The notes below the pieces were generated by a model that did not search any database, was not told the origin of the DNA, and was given only the letters and a program-made list of their open reading frames with translations. Below are positions 6,106 to 13,790 of a DNA stretch of 20,785 nucleotides, piece by piece. Position numbers and translations under genes: made by a program. The DNA lies in the NCBI GenBank assembly GCA_002314595.1, contig DCGP01000015.1:6646-27430 (forward strand), written 5' to 3'. The DNA comes from Clostridiales bacterium UBA1775. GTDB lineage: Bacteria > Bacillota > Clostridia > Monoglobales > Firm-18. Position 1 is the stretch's first letter. The number at the start of each line of letters is the position of its first letter.

Positions 6106-8446
6106 AATGAGTTGGTTTTCCGACTATGTAAATATGGACGGCATCACACCACATCAATTTGCATCAGACCTTACAATGAGTGGTTCTATGGTTGAAGGTG
6201 TTGAATCCAAAGGGGAAAATATTATAAACGTAGTTACAGGAAAAATTTTAAAAATAGAAAAGCACCCTGATGCAGACAAGCTTGTGGTTTGTCAGGTTTC
6301 ATTTGGTGATGAAGAGATTCAAATTGTTACAGGTGCTCAAAATGTATTTGAAGGTGCAATCGTTCCTGTTGCAAAGGACGGCTCCACCTTGCCCGGTGGC
6401 AAAATTAAAAAGGGCAAGCTTCGTGGCGTTGAAAGTTGTGGTATGATGTGTTCAACCGAAGAGCTTGGCATTGCAACAGAGCCTGCAACAGGTATTATGA
6501 TTTTGCCTGAGGATACTCCTGTTGGTAAGGATATTAGAGATGTTTTAGGCTTGAACGATAGTGTTGTAGAGTTTGAAATTACATCAAACAGAGCAGATTG
6601 TTTTAGTGTTATAGGCCTTGCACGCGAGGTTGCGGCAACCTATGACAGAAAGTTTGAACTAAAAAAGCCGGAAGTTAAAACTTGTGGAGATGATGTAAAT
6701 AAATATGCAAATGTTGAAATTAAAGATTTTGACTTGTGTTACAGATACACTGCAAGAGCAGTTAAAAACGTTAAAATTGCTCCATCACCGGATTGGCTAA
6801 AAATGCGTCTTGAAATGGCAGGCATCAGGTCAATCAACAACATAGTTGATATTACAAACTATGTAATGTTGGAATATGGTCAACCGATGCACGCATTTGA
6901 TGTTAGAACATTAAAAGATGGCAAAATAATTGTAAGACGTGCAAAAGATGGGGAAACAATTAAAACATTAGATGGTGAAGAAAGAAAGTTAGACCACGAA
7001 ATGCTTGTTATTGCTGATGCAGAGAAACCTGTTGCAGTTGCAGGTGTAATGGGTGGCGAAAATAGTGAAATTGAACAGGATACCTCTGTTATCTTATTTG
7101 AAAGTGCAACTTTTAATGGTGCGTCTGTTAGAAATTCAGCAAAGAAAATTGGATTGCGTACAGAATCATCAGGCAGATACGAAAAGGGACTTGACCCACA
7201 TAACACATTAGATGCAATCAACAGAGCTTGTGAGCTTGTTAATATGTTAGGTGCAGGTGAGGTGGTTGATGGAATAATTGATATTTACAAGGAATTACCC
7301 AAAAAGAATGTTATTAAATTCAGACCTGAAAAAATCAACAAGTTCTTAGGTACGGATATTGATGAAAAATTTATGATAGAAACATTAAACAAACTTGACT
7401 TTGAAATCAAAGGTGAGGATATTTATGTTCCTACATATCGTGCAGATGTTGAGGCAGAGCCTGACATTGCAGAAGAAATTGCAAGAATTTACGGCTATAA
7501 CAAAATGCCAACAACATTATTAAGAGGTGAAACAACTCTTGGAGGCAAAAACGAAAAGCAACGTGCCGAAGATTTAGTTAGAGAAACCTTGGGAGCACAA
7601 GGATTATATGAAATTATCACATATTCTTATGTTAGCCCTAAAATTTACAACAAACTAAATATTGAACAGGACAACCCTATTAAGATTATGAATCCATTAG
7701 GCGAAGACCAAAGCTTAATGAGAACGGTAACAATAGGTTCAATGCTTGAAACAGTTGCAACAAACTATAATTATCGTAACGAAGAAGCATATCTTTACGA
7801 AATTGCAACAAAATATAAAAAGAGAGAAGACGGACTTGCAGACGAAACATTGGATATTGATATTGCAATGTATGGTAAGGACGTTGACTACTATGTATTA
7901 AAAGGTGTTGTAGAAGAATTACTTTTGGCTTTCGGTATCAAATATTATGAAATTGAAGCAGAAAAAGAAAATAATATTTTCCATCCCGGCCAAACTGCAA
8001 ACATTTATGTTAAACGTAAAAAGGTTGCTACACTTGGTAAAATTCACCCAACAGTACAAAAGAACTTTGGCATTAACGTTCCTGTATTCGCGGCAGTAGT
8101 TGATTTTGAAGCACTAATCAGTTGTGCAAATACTGAAATAAAATACAAGAGATTACCTAAGTTCCCTGCAATTACAAGAGATTTGGCAATGGTAGTAGAT
8201 GCCGATGTTCCTGTAAGAGCGATTGAAGATGTATTTAGAAAGCAAAAAACTAACATTATTGAAAGCTTTGAACTATTTGATGTTTACCAAGGCAAGCAAA
8301 TTGGTGAGGGCAAAAAGAGCGTTGCTTACTCACTTAAATTCAGAGATATTGATAAAACATTGTCGGATAACGACGTTAACCCGGTTATGGATAGCATCAT
8401 TGCTGATTTATCCGATAAATTAAATGCTAAAATTCGTGATAACTAA
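6095..8446 (+). CDS. pheT: Phenylalanyl-tRNA synthetase beta subunit
   Basis: The beta subunit of PheRS, needed for tRNA-Phe binding and editing of Tyr-tRNA-Phe. At 783 residues it is the usual bacterial length. It shows the start MKVPMSWFSDYV, an EMAP/OB-type tRNA-binding domain (about 40-150, KHPDADKLVVCQV and GAQNV), and a B3/B4 editing region with GIRSINNIVDITNYVM, YGQPMHAFD and VAGVMGG. B5 (YRADVEAEPDIAEEIARIYGY) and a catalytic-like core follow. A C-terminal ferredoxin-fold anticodon-binding domain ends the protein (FPAITRDLAMVV to KFRDIDKTLSD). The ATG at 6095 follows GGAG at 6084-6087. An in-frame extension to 6014 would read backward through the structured insert and is unlikely. Confidence 0.97.
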   Translation: MKVPMSWFSDYVNMDGITPHQFASDLTMSGSMVEGVESKGENIINVVTGKILKIEKHPDADKLVVCQVSFGDEEIQIVTGAQNVFEGAIVPVAKDGSTLPGGKIKKGKLRGVESCGMMCSTEELGIATEPATGIMILPEDTPVGKDIRDVLGLNDSVVEFEITSNRADCFSVIGLAREVAATYDRKFELKKPEVKTCGDDVNKYANVEIKDFDLCYRYTARAVKNVKIAPSPDWLKMRLEMAGIRSINNIVDITNYVMLEYGQPMHAFDVRTLKDGKIIVRRAKDGETIKTLDGEERKLDHEMLVIADAEKPVAVAGVMGGENSEIEQDTSVILFESATFNGASVRNSAKKIGLRTESSGRYEKGLDPHNTLDAINRACELVNMLGAGEVVDGIIDIYKELPKKNVIKFRPEKINKFLGTDIDEKFMIETLNKLDFEIKGEDIYVPTYRADVEAEPDIAEEIARIYGYNKMPTTLLRGETTLGGKNEKQRAEDLVRETLGAQGLYEIITYSYVSPKIYNKLNIEQDNPIKIMNPLGEDQSLMRTVTIGSMLETVATNYNYRNEEAYLYEIATKYKKREDGLADETLDIDIAMYGKDVDYYVLKGVVEELLLAFGIKYYEIEAEKENNIFHPGQTANIYVKRKKVATLGKIHPTVQKNFGINVPVFAAVVDFEALISCANTEIKYKRLPKFPAITRDLAMVVDADVPVRAIEDVFRKQKTNIIESFELFDVYQGKQIGEGKKSVAYSLKFRDIDKTLSDNDVNPVMDSIIADLSDKLNAKIRDN

Positions 8447-8451
8447 TTAAC

Positions 8452-8485
8452 TTTTGCCAATATTGCAATTGCAGTATTGGCAAAA
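8452..8485. other. Strong RNA hairpin between pheT and ireB
   Basis: TTTTGCCAATA (8452-8462) and TATTGGCAAAA (8475-8485) are perfect inverted repeats. The loop can extend the stem through TGC/GCA to an AATT tetraloop, giving about 15 consecutive pairs including one G-U. No T-tract follows on either strand, so it is not a standard intrinsic terminator. It may be a partial terminator, an mRNA processing site or a 3' stabiliser separating pheST from the envelope genes. The ireB ribosome binding site begins 11-12 nt downstream. Confidence 0.75.
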
Positions 8486-8510
8486 AGCATATAAAAAAGG
8501 AGCTGATAAT

Positions 8511-8753
8511 ATGGGCGAAACAATGAAATTTGACGGTATTGGCAACAAGGTAGAACCACATGAAATTATCGTGGAGGTTTATAAGGCGTTAAAGGAAAAA
8601 GGATATAATCCCATAAGTCAATTTGTAGGGTATGTTATGTCAGGGGACCCAACGTATATTACCAGTTATAATAACGCAAGATCAATTATTATGAAACTTG
8701 AACGTGATGAATTATTAGAGGAATTATTTAAAGTATATCTAAAAGACGAATAG
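8511..8753 (+). CDS. ireB: IreB family regulatory phosphoprotein
   Basis: A small cytoplasmic protein of 80 residues of the former DUF965 family. In Enterococcus, IreB is a substrate of the PASTA kinase IreK and a negative regulator of intrinsic cephalosporin resistance. Diagnostic segments are EKGYNPISQFVGY, SGDPTYITSYNNAR and ERDELLEELFKVYL, covering nearly the whole chain. The N-terminus MGETMKFDG has only one threonine, where the enterococcal protein has two phosphorylated ones. The start at 8511 has AAAGGAG 8 nt upstream; an in-frame start at 8454 would read through the preceding hairpin. In many Firmicutes ireB sits between alaS and ruvX, so its position ahead of murJ here is less usual and fits an envelope role. 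Confidence 0.93.
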   Translation: MGETMKFDGIGNKVEPHEIIVEVYKALKEKGYNPISQFVGYVMSGDPTYITSYNNARSIIMKLERDELLEELFKVYLKDE

Positions 8754-8763
8754 GTGATATTTT

Positions 8764-10260
8764 TTGAAAAAGACAGTTAAAACAGTCAGCTTTATGATGA
8801 TTGCTACGTTGCTATCAAAGATTGCCGGTCTTTTAAGAGATGTTATTATTGCAGGCAAATACGGTACTGAGGGTATGGAAGCAGTTGCATACAGCTATGC
8901 AAGCAGTTTGCCTGTACAGTTGTTTGACTTTACACTTGGTGCGGCAGTTTTGGCCACGTTTATTCCCATTTTTAATGGTTACCTTGAAAATGGTGAAGAT
9001 AAAAGAGCAACGGAATTTTCAAACAATTTTATAAATATAGTAGTGCTTATTTCAACAGTAATAAGTGTACTTTGTATGATTTTTTCAAAGTATATAGGTT
9101 TGTTTATAGCACCGGATTTAGATAGTAATACCCAACAGTTGTTGCAACAACTTATTATAATAGTTATGCCTACAACAATCTTTACGGCACTTGCTTATTC
9201 GTTTGTAGGTATATTACAATCCTTTGGGGAATTTAATATTCCTGCAATTATTAGCTTGGTGTCAAATGTAGTTATAATTATGTATTTGCTATTCTTTGAT
9301 AATGTGTACGGGCTATGTATCGCAATGCTTGTAGGGTGGAGTTTGCAATTTATTGTTCAAATTCCTTCTTTGAAAAAGAAAAAGTTTAAGTACAAATTTT
9401 CAATTAACTTTAAAGACCCGGGTATAAGGGAGGCAGTTATACTTGCAATTCCTATTTTGATTAGTTCTTGGGTGCAACCTATCTCTGTGTTTATTAACAA
9501 AAGATACGCCTCGGCAATAAATGGAGGAGGCCCAGCACTTGACTATGCAAATAGGTTTTATATTATAGTTGTTGGAGTTTTTGTATTCGCTATTACAAAC
9601 TATATTTTCCCTGCCCTTTCTAAGAAGATTGGTTCGGGAGATGTTGATGGCTTTGGGGAAATATTGTCATCATCTATTAAAACTATGTTACTTATTATTG
9701 CACCTATAATGATAGGTATGATGCTTGTTTCAAACGATATAATTTCACTGGTGTATCAAAGAGGTCAATTTAACGAATATTCTGTTAATTTAACATCGTC
9801 TGCTTTAAAATATTACTCAATCGGTATGATATTTTACGGCGTAACGGAGATTTTAAACAAGTGTTTTTATTCCTTGAAAAATGCAAAAGTTCCTATGATT
9901 GCGTCAATCTTTGGCATTGGTGCAAGTGTTGCCTTGTCGTCAGTTACTATGAAAGTTTTTCATTTGGGAGTTTTAGGCTTGGCATTTAGCTCTGCTATGG
10001 CGACAGTGATTGTTTCAATGGTACTTATGGTGTTTATGCAAAAAAAGGTTAGGTTTTTAAATAAAGATTTACTAATTCATTTTGTTAAGGTTACGATTTC
10101 TGTTGCTGTAATGGGATTAGTGGTTATGATAATTAAAAATTATGTAGAAAATTTGAATGTTATTATCCGTCTTATCTTAATGGTTGCAGGCGGAGGGGTT
10201 GTATATTTGGCAATGCTTTGGATATTAAAGGTTAAGGAACTTCGAGAGGTGTTTAAATGA
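8764..10260 (+). CDS. murJ: MurJ-family lipid flippase (MviN/MOP superfamily)
   Basis: A polytopic inner-membrane protein of 498 residues with about 14 hydrophobic segments. The family flips lipid II or related undecaprenyl-linked precursors outward. The start SFMMIATLLSKIAGLLRDVIIAGKYG is cut by the family signature LSKIAGLLRD, with R25 corresponding to the functional R24 of E. coli MurJ. R264 in YANRFY corresponds to R270. The segment around residues 50-60 (LPVQLFDFTLGAA) lacks the E. coli-type R52. The TTG start at 8764 has AGGTGAT directly upstream, overlapping the ireB stop. The stop overlaps the next gene (ATGA). Given the adjacent ligase and glycosyltransferase, it may flip a secondary-polymer unit rather than, or as well as, lipid II. 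Confidence 0.88.
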   Translation: MKKTVKTVSFMMIATLLSKIAGLLRDVIIAGKYGTEGMEAVAYSYASSLPVQLFDFTLGAAVLATFIPIFNGYLENGEDKRATEFSNNFINIVVLISTVISVLCMIFSKYIGLFIAPDLDSNTQQLLQQLIIIVMPTTIFTALAYSFVGILQSFGEFNIPAIISLVSNVVIIMYLLFFDNVYGLCIAMLVGWSLQFIVQIPSLKKKKFKYKFSINFKDPGIREAVILAIPILISSWVQPISVFINKRYASAINGGGPALDYANRFYIIVVGVFVFAITNYIFPALSKKIGSGDVDGFGEILSSSIKTMLLIIAPIMIGMMLVSNDIISLVYQRGQFNEYSVNLTSSALKYYSIGMIFYGVTEILNKCFYSLKNAKVPMIASIFGIGASVALSSVTMKVFHLGVLGLAFSSAMATVIVSMVLMVFMQKKVRFLNKDLLIHFVKVTISVAVMGLVVMIIKNYVENLNVIIRLILMVAGGGVVYLAMLWILKVKELREVFK

Positions 10261-11699
10261 TTAAGGTTTTTGAGGGTAGCAAGATTTTTGGCTATTTTAG
10301 AAAAGCAGGAAAACAAATATCTGAAAAATGGTCCGAAAGCCAAGTAGGGTGGCTTGTTACTCGAAATATGAAGGACATTAAAACTGAACAAAGTATTTTC
10401 TACAAAATTGTAAATGGTCTTTTCAGAAAATTATTTTCAATTAAAATCGGTGGAAAATTTGGCGAACTTTTAAAATCAAGTGTACTTCTTAATTTGGTAT
10501 CTCATTACGAATATGGGGTATATGCTATGATTTTGCTTGCACCTATTGTTCCTACAATGGTATGCGCAGGTATTGCAATTTTTACGTATTTAATGTTCTT
10601 TATAAACAGCATTATTAAAAATGATATGGAAATCAAGTTTGATTTCTTTGGCATTATAACAATTACTTTGTTAGGCATTTTCTTAGGCTATTCGGTTACA
10701 TCGTATGCAAGGATTGATAGTTTAAAGGTCTTTGCAATGTATTTTATTTTTATATCATTTATGTTTATGACTATGTCAGCCGGCAGTGATAAGAAAAATT
10801 TAAGAAAAATGATTTTCTTGTTTGCATTGTCAGGGCTGTTTGTTTCAGCATACGGAATATATCAACAATTTTTTGGGGACAACTTAGGACATGCCTGGCT
10901 TGACGAAGAAATGTTTGAAGATATTAGTGTAAGAGTATATTCAACATTGGAAAATCCCAATGTTTTAGGCGAATATTTGCTTTTGGTAATTCCAATATGC
11001 GGTGCAATGATATATGGTGCAAAAAAATGGTATTCTAAGCTATTTTATCTTGGTGTGTTAGGTAGTGCGGGCTTGTGCTTGATATTTACACAGTCAAGAG
11101 GCTGCTGGTTAGGCTTGATGTTGTGTGCAGTAGTGTTTGCACTTTTAATTGATAAACGATTAGTGTTACTTGGTATAGTTGCGCTTTTGTTCCTACCAAT
11201 GCTGTTGCCTGAAAGCATTATTACAAGGTTTACAAGTATAGGTAATATGGAGGATAGTTCAACGTCTTATCGTGTATATATTTGGTTAGGCACTATAAGA
11301 ATGTTAAAGGACTATTGGTGGAACGGAATAGGGCTTGGGGAAGGTGCATTTACAAAAGTTTATCCCTATTATTCGTACAATGCAATTTCTGCCCCACATG
11401 CACATAATTTGTACTTGCAACTTATTTCTGCAACAGGCATAGCAGGATTGGTTACATTTATTACTTCAATGTTGATTGGATTAAAGAAAATTCTTGTAGG
11501 ATATATTGTTGGTAAAAAGTCAATCTATGGTTACCTGTGCGCAAGTATTATAGCAGGTCTTTTAGGCTTCTTGCTACAAGGTATGTTTGACTATGTTTGG
11601 TACAATTACAGAGTATTTCTAATATTTTGGATGTTCATAGGTATAGGAATAGCTTCAAGGAGGTGCGCTTGTGAAGAAGATTTTACACATAATAAGTGA
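10257..11699 (+). CDS. O-antigen ligase/polymerase-type membrane protein (Wzy/WaaL family)
   Basis: A polytopic membrane protein of 480 residues. After an unusual cytoplasmic N-terminal stretch of about 85 residues come roughly ten to twelve hydrophobic segments. The family either polymerises lipid-linked repeat units or ligates a finished glycan to its acceptor on the outer face of the membrane. Family features are the TQSRGCWLGL segment with its arginine, a large extracytoplasmic loop, and SAPHAHNLYLQ, the conserved H-N motif of the Wzy_C/O-antigen ligase domain. It overlaps murJ by 4 nt and the following glycosyltransferase by 29 nt, so the three are probably made together. Polymerase and ligase cannot be told apart from sequence alone. 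Confidence 0.85.
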   Translation: MIKVFEGSKIFGYFRKAGKQISEKWSESQVGWLVTRNMKDIKTEQSIFYKIVNGLFRKLFSIKIGGKFGELLKSSVLLNLVSHYEYGVYAMILLAPIVPTMVCAGIAIFTYLMFFINSIIKNDMEIKFDFFGIITITLLGIFLGYSVTSYARIDSLKVFAMYFIFISFMFMTMSAGSDKKNLRKMIFLFALSGLFVSAYGIYQQFFGDNLGHAWLDEEMFEDISVRVYSTLENPNVLGEYLLLVIPICGAMIYGAKKWYSKLFYLGVLGSAGLCLIFTQSRGCWLGLMLCAVVFALLIDKRLVLLGIVALLFLPMLLPESIITRFTSIGNMEDSSTSYRVYIWLGTIRMLKDYWWNGIGLGEGAFTKVYPYYSYNAISAPHAHNLYLQLISATGIAGLVTFITSMLIGLKKILVGYIVGKKSIYGYLCASIIAGLLGFLLQGMFDYVWYNYRVFLIFWMFIGIGIASRRCACEEDFTHNK

Positions 11700-12786
11700 T
11701 TCTAACATAGGCGGTGCCGGAAGGTATCTTTTAACATATCTTGAAAATTGTGATACCACAAAGTACGATGTTGGGGTTGTTATTCCAACGGATAGCAAAT
11801 TAAGGGAAGAAATTGAAAAGTTGGGCTTTGCCTATTATGAAGTGGATAACTTGGCAGAAAAGTCATTTGATGTAAAGTGTGTTAAAAGTTTAAAAAGTTT
11901 ATTTAAACTTATCAAACCTGACATTATTCACGCTCATGCTTGTTTGTCTGCAAGGATAGCAGGTAAATTGTGCAGTATTAAGGCAATTTTTTATACAAGG
12001 CATAGCGTTTTTCCACAAAGTAAAAAGCTAACTAACCCTGTTGGTAAAACAATAAACGGAATAATTGGAGGGGGACTTTGCGACGGAATTATTGCAGTGG
12101 CTGACGCAGCAAGGCAAAACCTTTTAGAAACCGGAATTTCTGATAAAAAAATCAGGGTTATTTATAACGGAGTAAATCCGTTGGTTAAAAAGACGGAAGA
12201 AGAAAAAAGACAAATAAGAGAAGAATTTGGTTTTTCAAATGATGAAAAAATCGTTGCAATTATTGCAAGACTTGAAGAAGTAAAAGGACACGAATACTTT
12301 ATAGACTCTGCAAAAATTGTTGCAGATAGTGGAATAAATGCAAGGTTTGTTATTGCAGGAACAGGTTCAAGAGAAGAACATTTAAAGGAATATGCTAAAT
12401 TGCATAATGTTGAAAATGTAGAATTTTTAGGCTTTGTAAAAAATGTTGATTTGCTTGAAAATATAATGGACGTTCAGGCGAACGCCTCTTTTGGAACAGA
12501 GGCTGCAAGCCTATCGTTACTTGAAGGTATGAGCATTGGTGTTCCTGCTGTTGTTAGCGATTTTGGTGGTAATCCGGAGCTTATTAAAAATGACGTTAAT
12601 GGATTTGTTGTACCAAAAAAGAACGCCTTGGAGCTTGCAAATGCACTGATTAAAGTATTAAGTGATGAACAATTGTACGAAAAGTTGTCAAAGGGTGCAA
12701 TAAATGAATTTAACAGTAGATTTACTGCAAAGATAATGACAGATAATATGGAAAAATATTATTCTGATGTTGTGGAGGGAAGATAA
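11671..12786 (+). CDS. Glycosyltransferase family 4 (GT-B)
   Basis: A 371-residue retaining GT-B transferase, probably at the cytoplasmic membrane face, moving a sugar from a nucleotide donor to a lipid-linked or other envelope acceptor. The N-terminal acceptor domain has the loop SNIGGAGRYLL and the DIIHAHACLSARIA segment. The C-terminal donor domain has VIYNGVNP, IIARLEEVKGHEYFI and the E-x7-E pair in TEAASLSLLEGMSIGVP, typical of GT4. The GTG at 11671 follows AAGGAGGTG at about 11657-11665, inside the end of the ligase gene. The stop overlaps the next start (TAATG). Donor and acceptor cannot be read from the sequence. Confidence 0.92.
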   Translation: MKKILHIISDSNIGGAGRYLLTYLENCDTTKYDVGVVIPTDSKLREEIEKLGFAYYEVDNLAEKSFDVKCVKSLKSLFKLIKPDIIHAHACLSARIAGKLCSIKAIFYTRHSVFPQSKKLTNPVGKTINGIIGGGLCDGIIAVADAARQNLLETGISDKKIRVIYNGVNPLVKKTEEEKRQIREEFGFSNDEKIVAIIARLEEVKGHEYFIDSAKIVADSGINARFVIAGTGSREEHLKEYAKLHNVENVEFLGFVKNVDLLENIMDVQANASFGTEAASLSLLEGMSIGVPAVVSDFGGNPELIKNDVNGFVVPKKNALELANALIKVLSDEQLYEKLSKGAINEFNSRFTAKIMTDNMEKYYSDVVEGR

Positions 12787-13268
12787 TGAAAAAGACAAAA
12801 TTTAATGTTATAGATATTGTGATTATTGTTTTGGTAGTTGCAATAATCGGCGTTGGGGCTTATATTTTTGTAAATAAGTTTACAAATGCAAGTGTTGAAG
12901 AAGCAAATACAGTAAATGTTGATTTTACAATAGAAGTAAACGGACTTACAAAGGAAGCTGCCGAAAGCTTTAATAAGGGCGATGATGTAACTTTTGGCGA
13001 AACAACATCAGGAAGTGGTAAAATTATTGATGTTGTTGTAAAGCCTTACGAAAAGATTTCCAAAAACACAGTAGACGGAACTTACGTTTTAGCAGAAGTT
13101 CCTGAGGAATATACAGCACTTGTTACAATTTCCTCAAATGTTAATAAGACAGAAACGGAATATAAAAGTGGCGATGAAATTATTGCAATAGGAAAAGAAA
13201 TGCCATTTAATGCAGTTGGTGCTGCGGCAGAAGAATGCTATATTGTAGATTTAAAAGAAAGTAAGTGA
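12786..13268 (+). CDS. DUF4330 family single-pass membrane protein, copy 1
   Basis: A 160-residue protein with one N-terminal membrane span (about 8-30, FNVIDIVIIVLVVAIIGVGA) and a short basic cytoplasmic tip (MKKTK). The remaining 125 or so residues should lie outside the cell, as a beta-rich domain with no catalytic motif I can identify. The VDGTYVLAEVPEEYTALV segment lines up with the next gene's DGTIVVSEIPERFDVKL, so the two are tandem paralogues. I recognise the family as DUF4330, which I recall beside envelope-polymer genes in Clostridia; no biochemical function is known to me. It starts in the GT4 stop codon (TAATG) and its stop is 10 nt from the next start. Confidence 0.75.
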   Translation: MKKTKFNVIDIVIIVLVVAIIGVGAYIFVNKFTNASVEEANTVNVDFTIEVNGLTKEAAESFNKGDDVTFGETTSGSGKIIDVVVKPYEKISKNTVDGTYVLAEVPEEYTALVTISSNVNKTETEYKSGDEIIAIGKEMPFNAVGAAAEECYIVDLKESK

Positions 13269-13278
13269 GGTGTCCAAA

Positions 13279-13776
13279 ATGATATTAGATTCAAAGGGTA
13301 AAGCATTTGGCAAGGTTAGTATTGTAGATATTATTGTGGTACTTCTTTTAATATTTGCAATCGTAGGTGCATATTTTAGATTTTACGGCGGTAATTCAAA
13401 GGTTGTTACAAATAATCAAGAGTTTTACTACACAATTTCAATCAACAACATCAGAGAAAATAATATGAAGTCATTGCAAAACAGCATTGGAACACAATTT
13501 TGCCTTGCAGGTAAAATAAAAAGTACAATGGGAGAACTTACAGATATTGAGGTTTCTAACGCAAAGGGAACAGTTGAAAAAACAGATGGAACAATTGTAG
13601 TTTCCGAAATCCCTGAAAGATTTGATGTTAAATTAACACTTAAAGTTGTTGGCAATGTTAATGAAAATGGATATTATACACCGGAAACCTATGAAATTTG
13701 TGCAGCAAAGGAATACAATATTAAAAATATTTATTGCTGTGTAAAAGGTGCAGTTGACAAGGTTTGGACTAAATAA
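13279..13776 (+). CDS. DUF4330 family single-pass membrane protein, copy 2
   Basis: A 165-residue paralogue of the preceding protein. It has the typical DUF4330 start M-I-L-D-S-K-G-K-A-F-G-K, a span at about 15-36 (VDIIVVLLLIFAIVGAY) and an extracytoplasmic domain. That domain contains DGTIVVSEIPERFDVKLTL, shared with copy 1. Unlike copy 1 it has several cysteines (for example FCLAGK and IYCCVKG). The ATG at 13279 is preferred: GAGGTG at 13267-13272 is an ideal ribosome binding site 6 nt before it. An in-frame GTG at 13270 lies within that site. The function is unknown; the location suggests a role with the ligase and glycosyltransferase. Confidence 0.75.
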   Translation: MILDSKGKAFGKVSIVDIIVVLLLIFAIVGAYFRFYGGNSKVVTNNQEFYYTISINNIRENNMKSLQNSIGTQFCLAGKIKSTMGELTDIEVSNAKGTVEKTDGTIVVSEIPERFDVKLTLKVVGNVNENGYYTPETYEICAAKEYNIKNIYCCVKGAVDKVWTK

Positions 13777-13790
13777 TTAAGGGGAAGCTA

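Noticed and set aside
8454..8510. N-terminal extension of IreB
   Set aside because: It would be encoded by the hairpin at 8452-8485, and the family start MGET at 8511 has AAAGGAG.
13270..13278. GTG at 13270 as the start of the second DUF4330 gene
   Set aside because: The GTG is part of the GAGGTG ribosome binding site for the ATG at 13279, and the family's usual start begins at that methionine.
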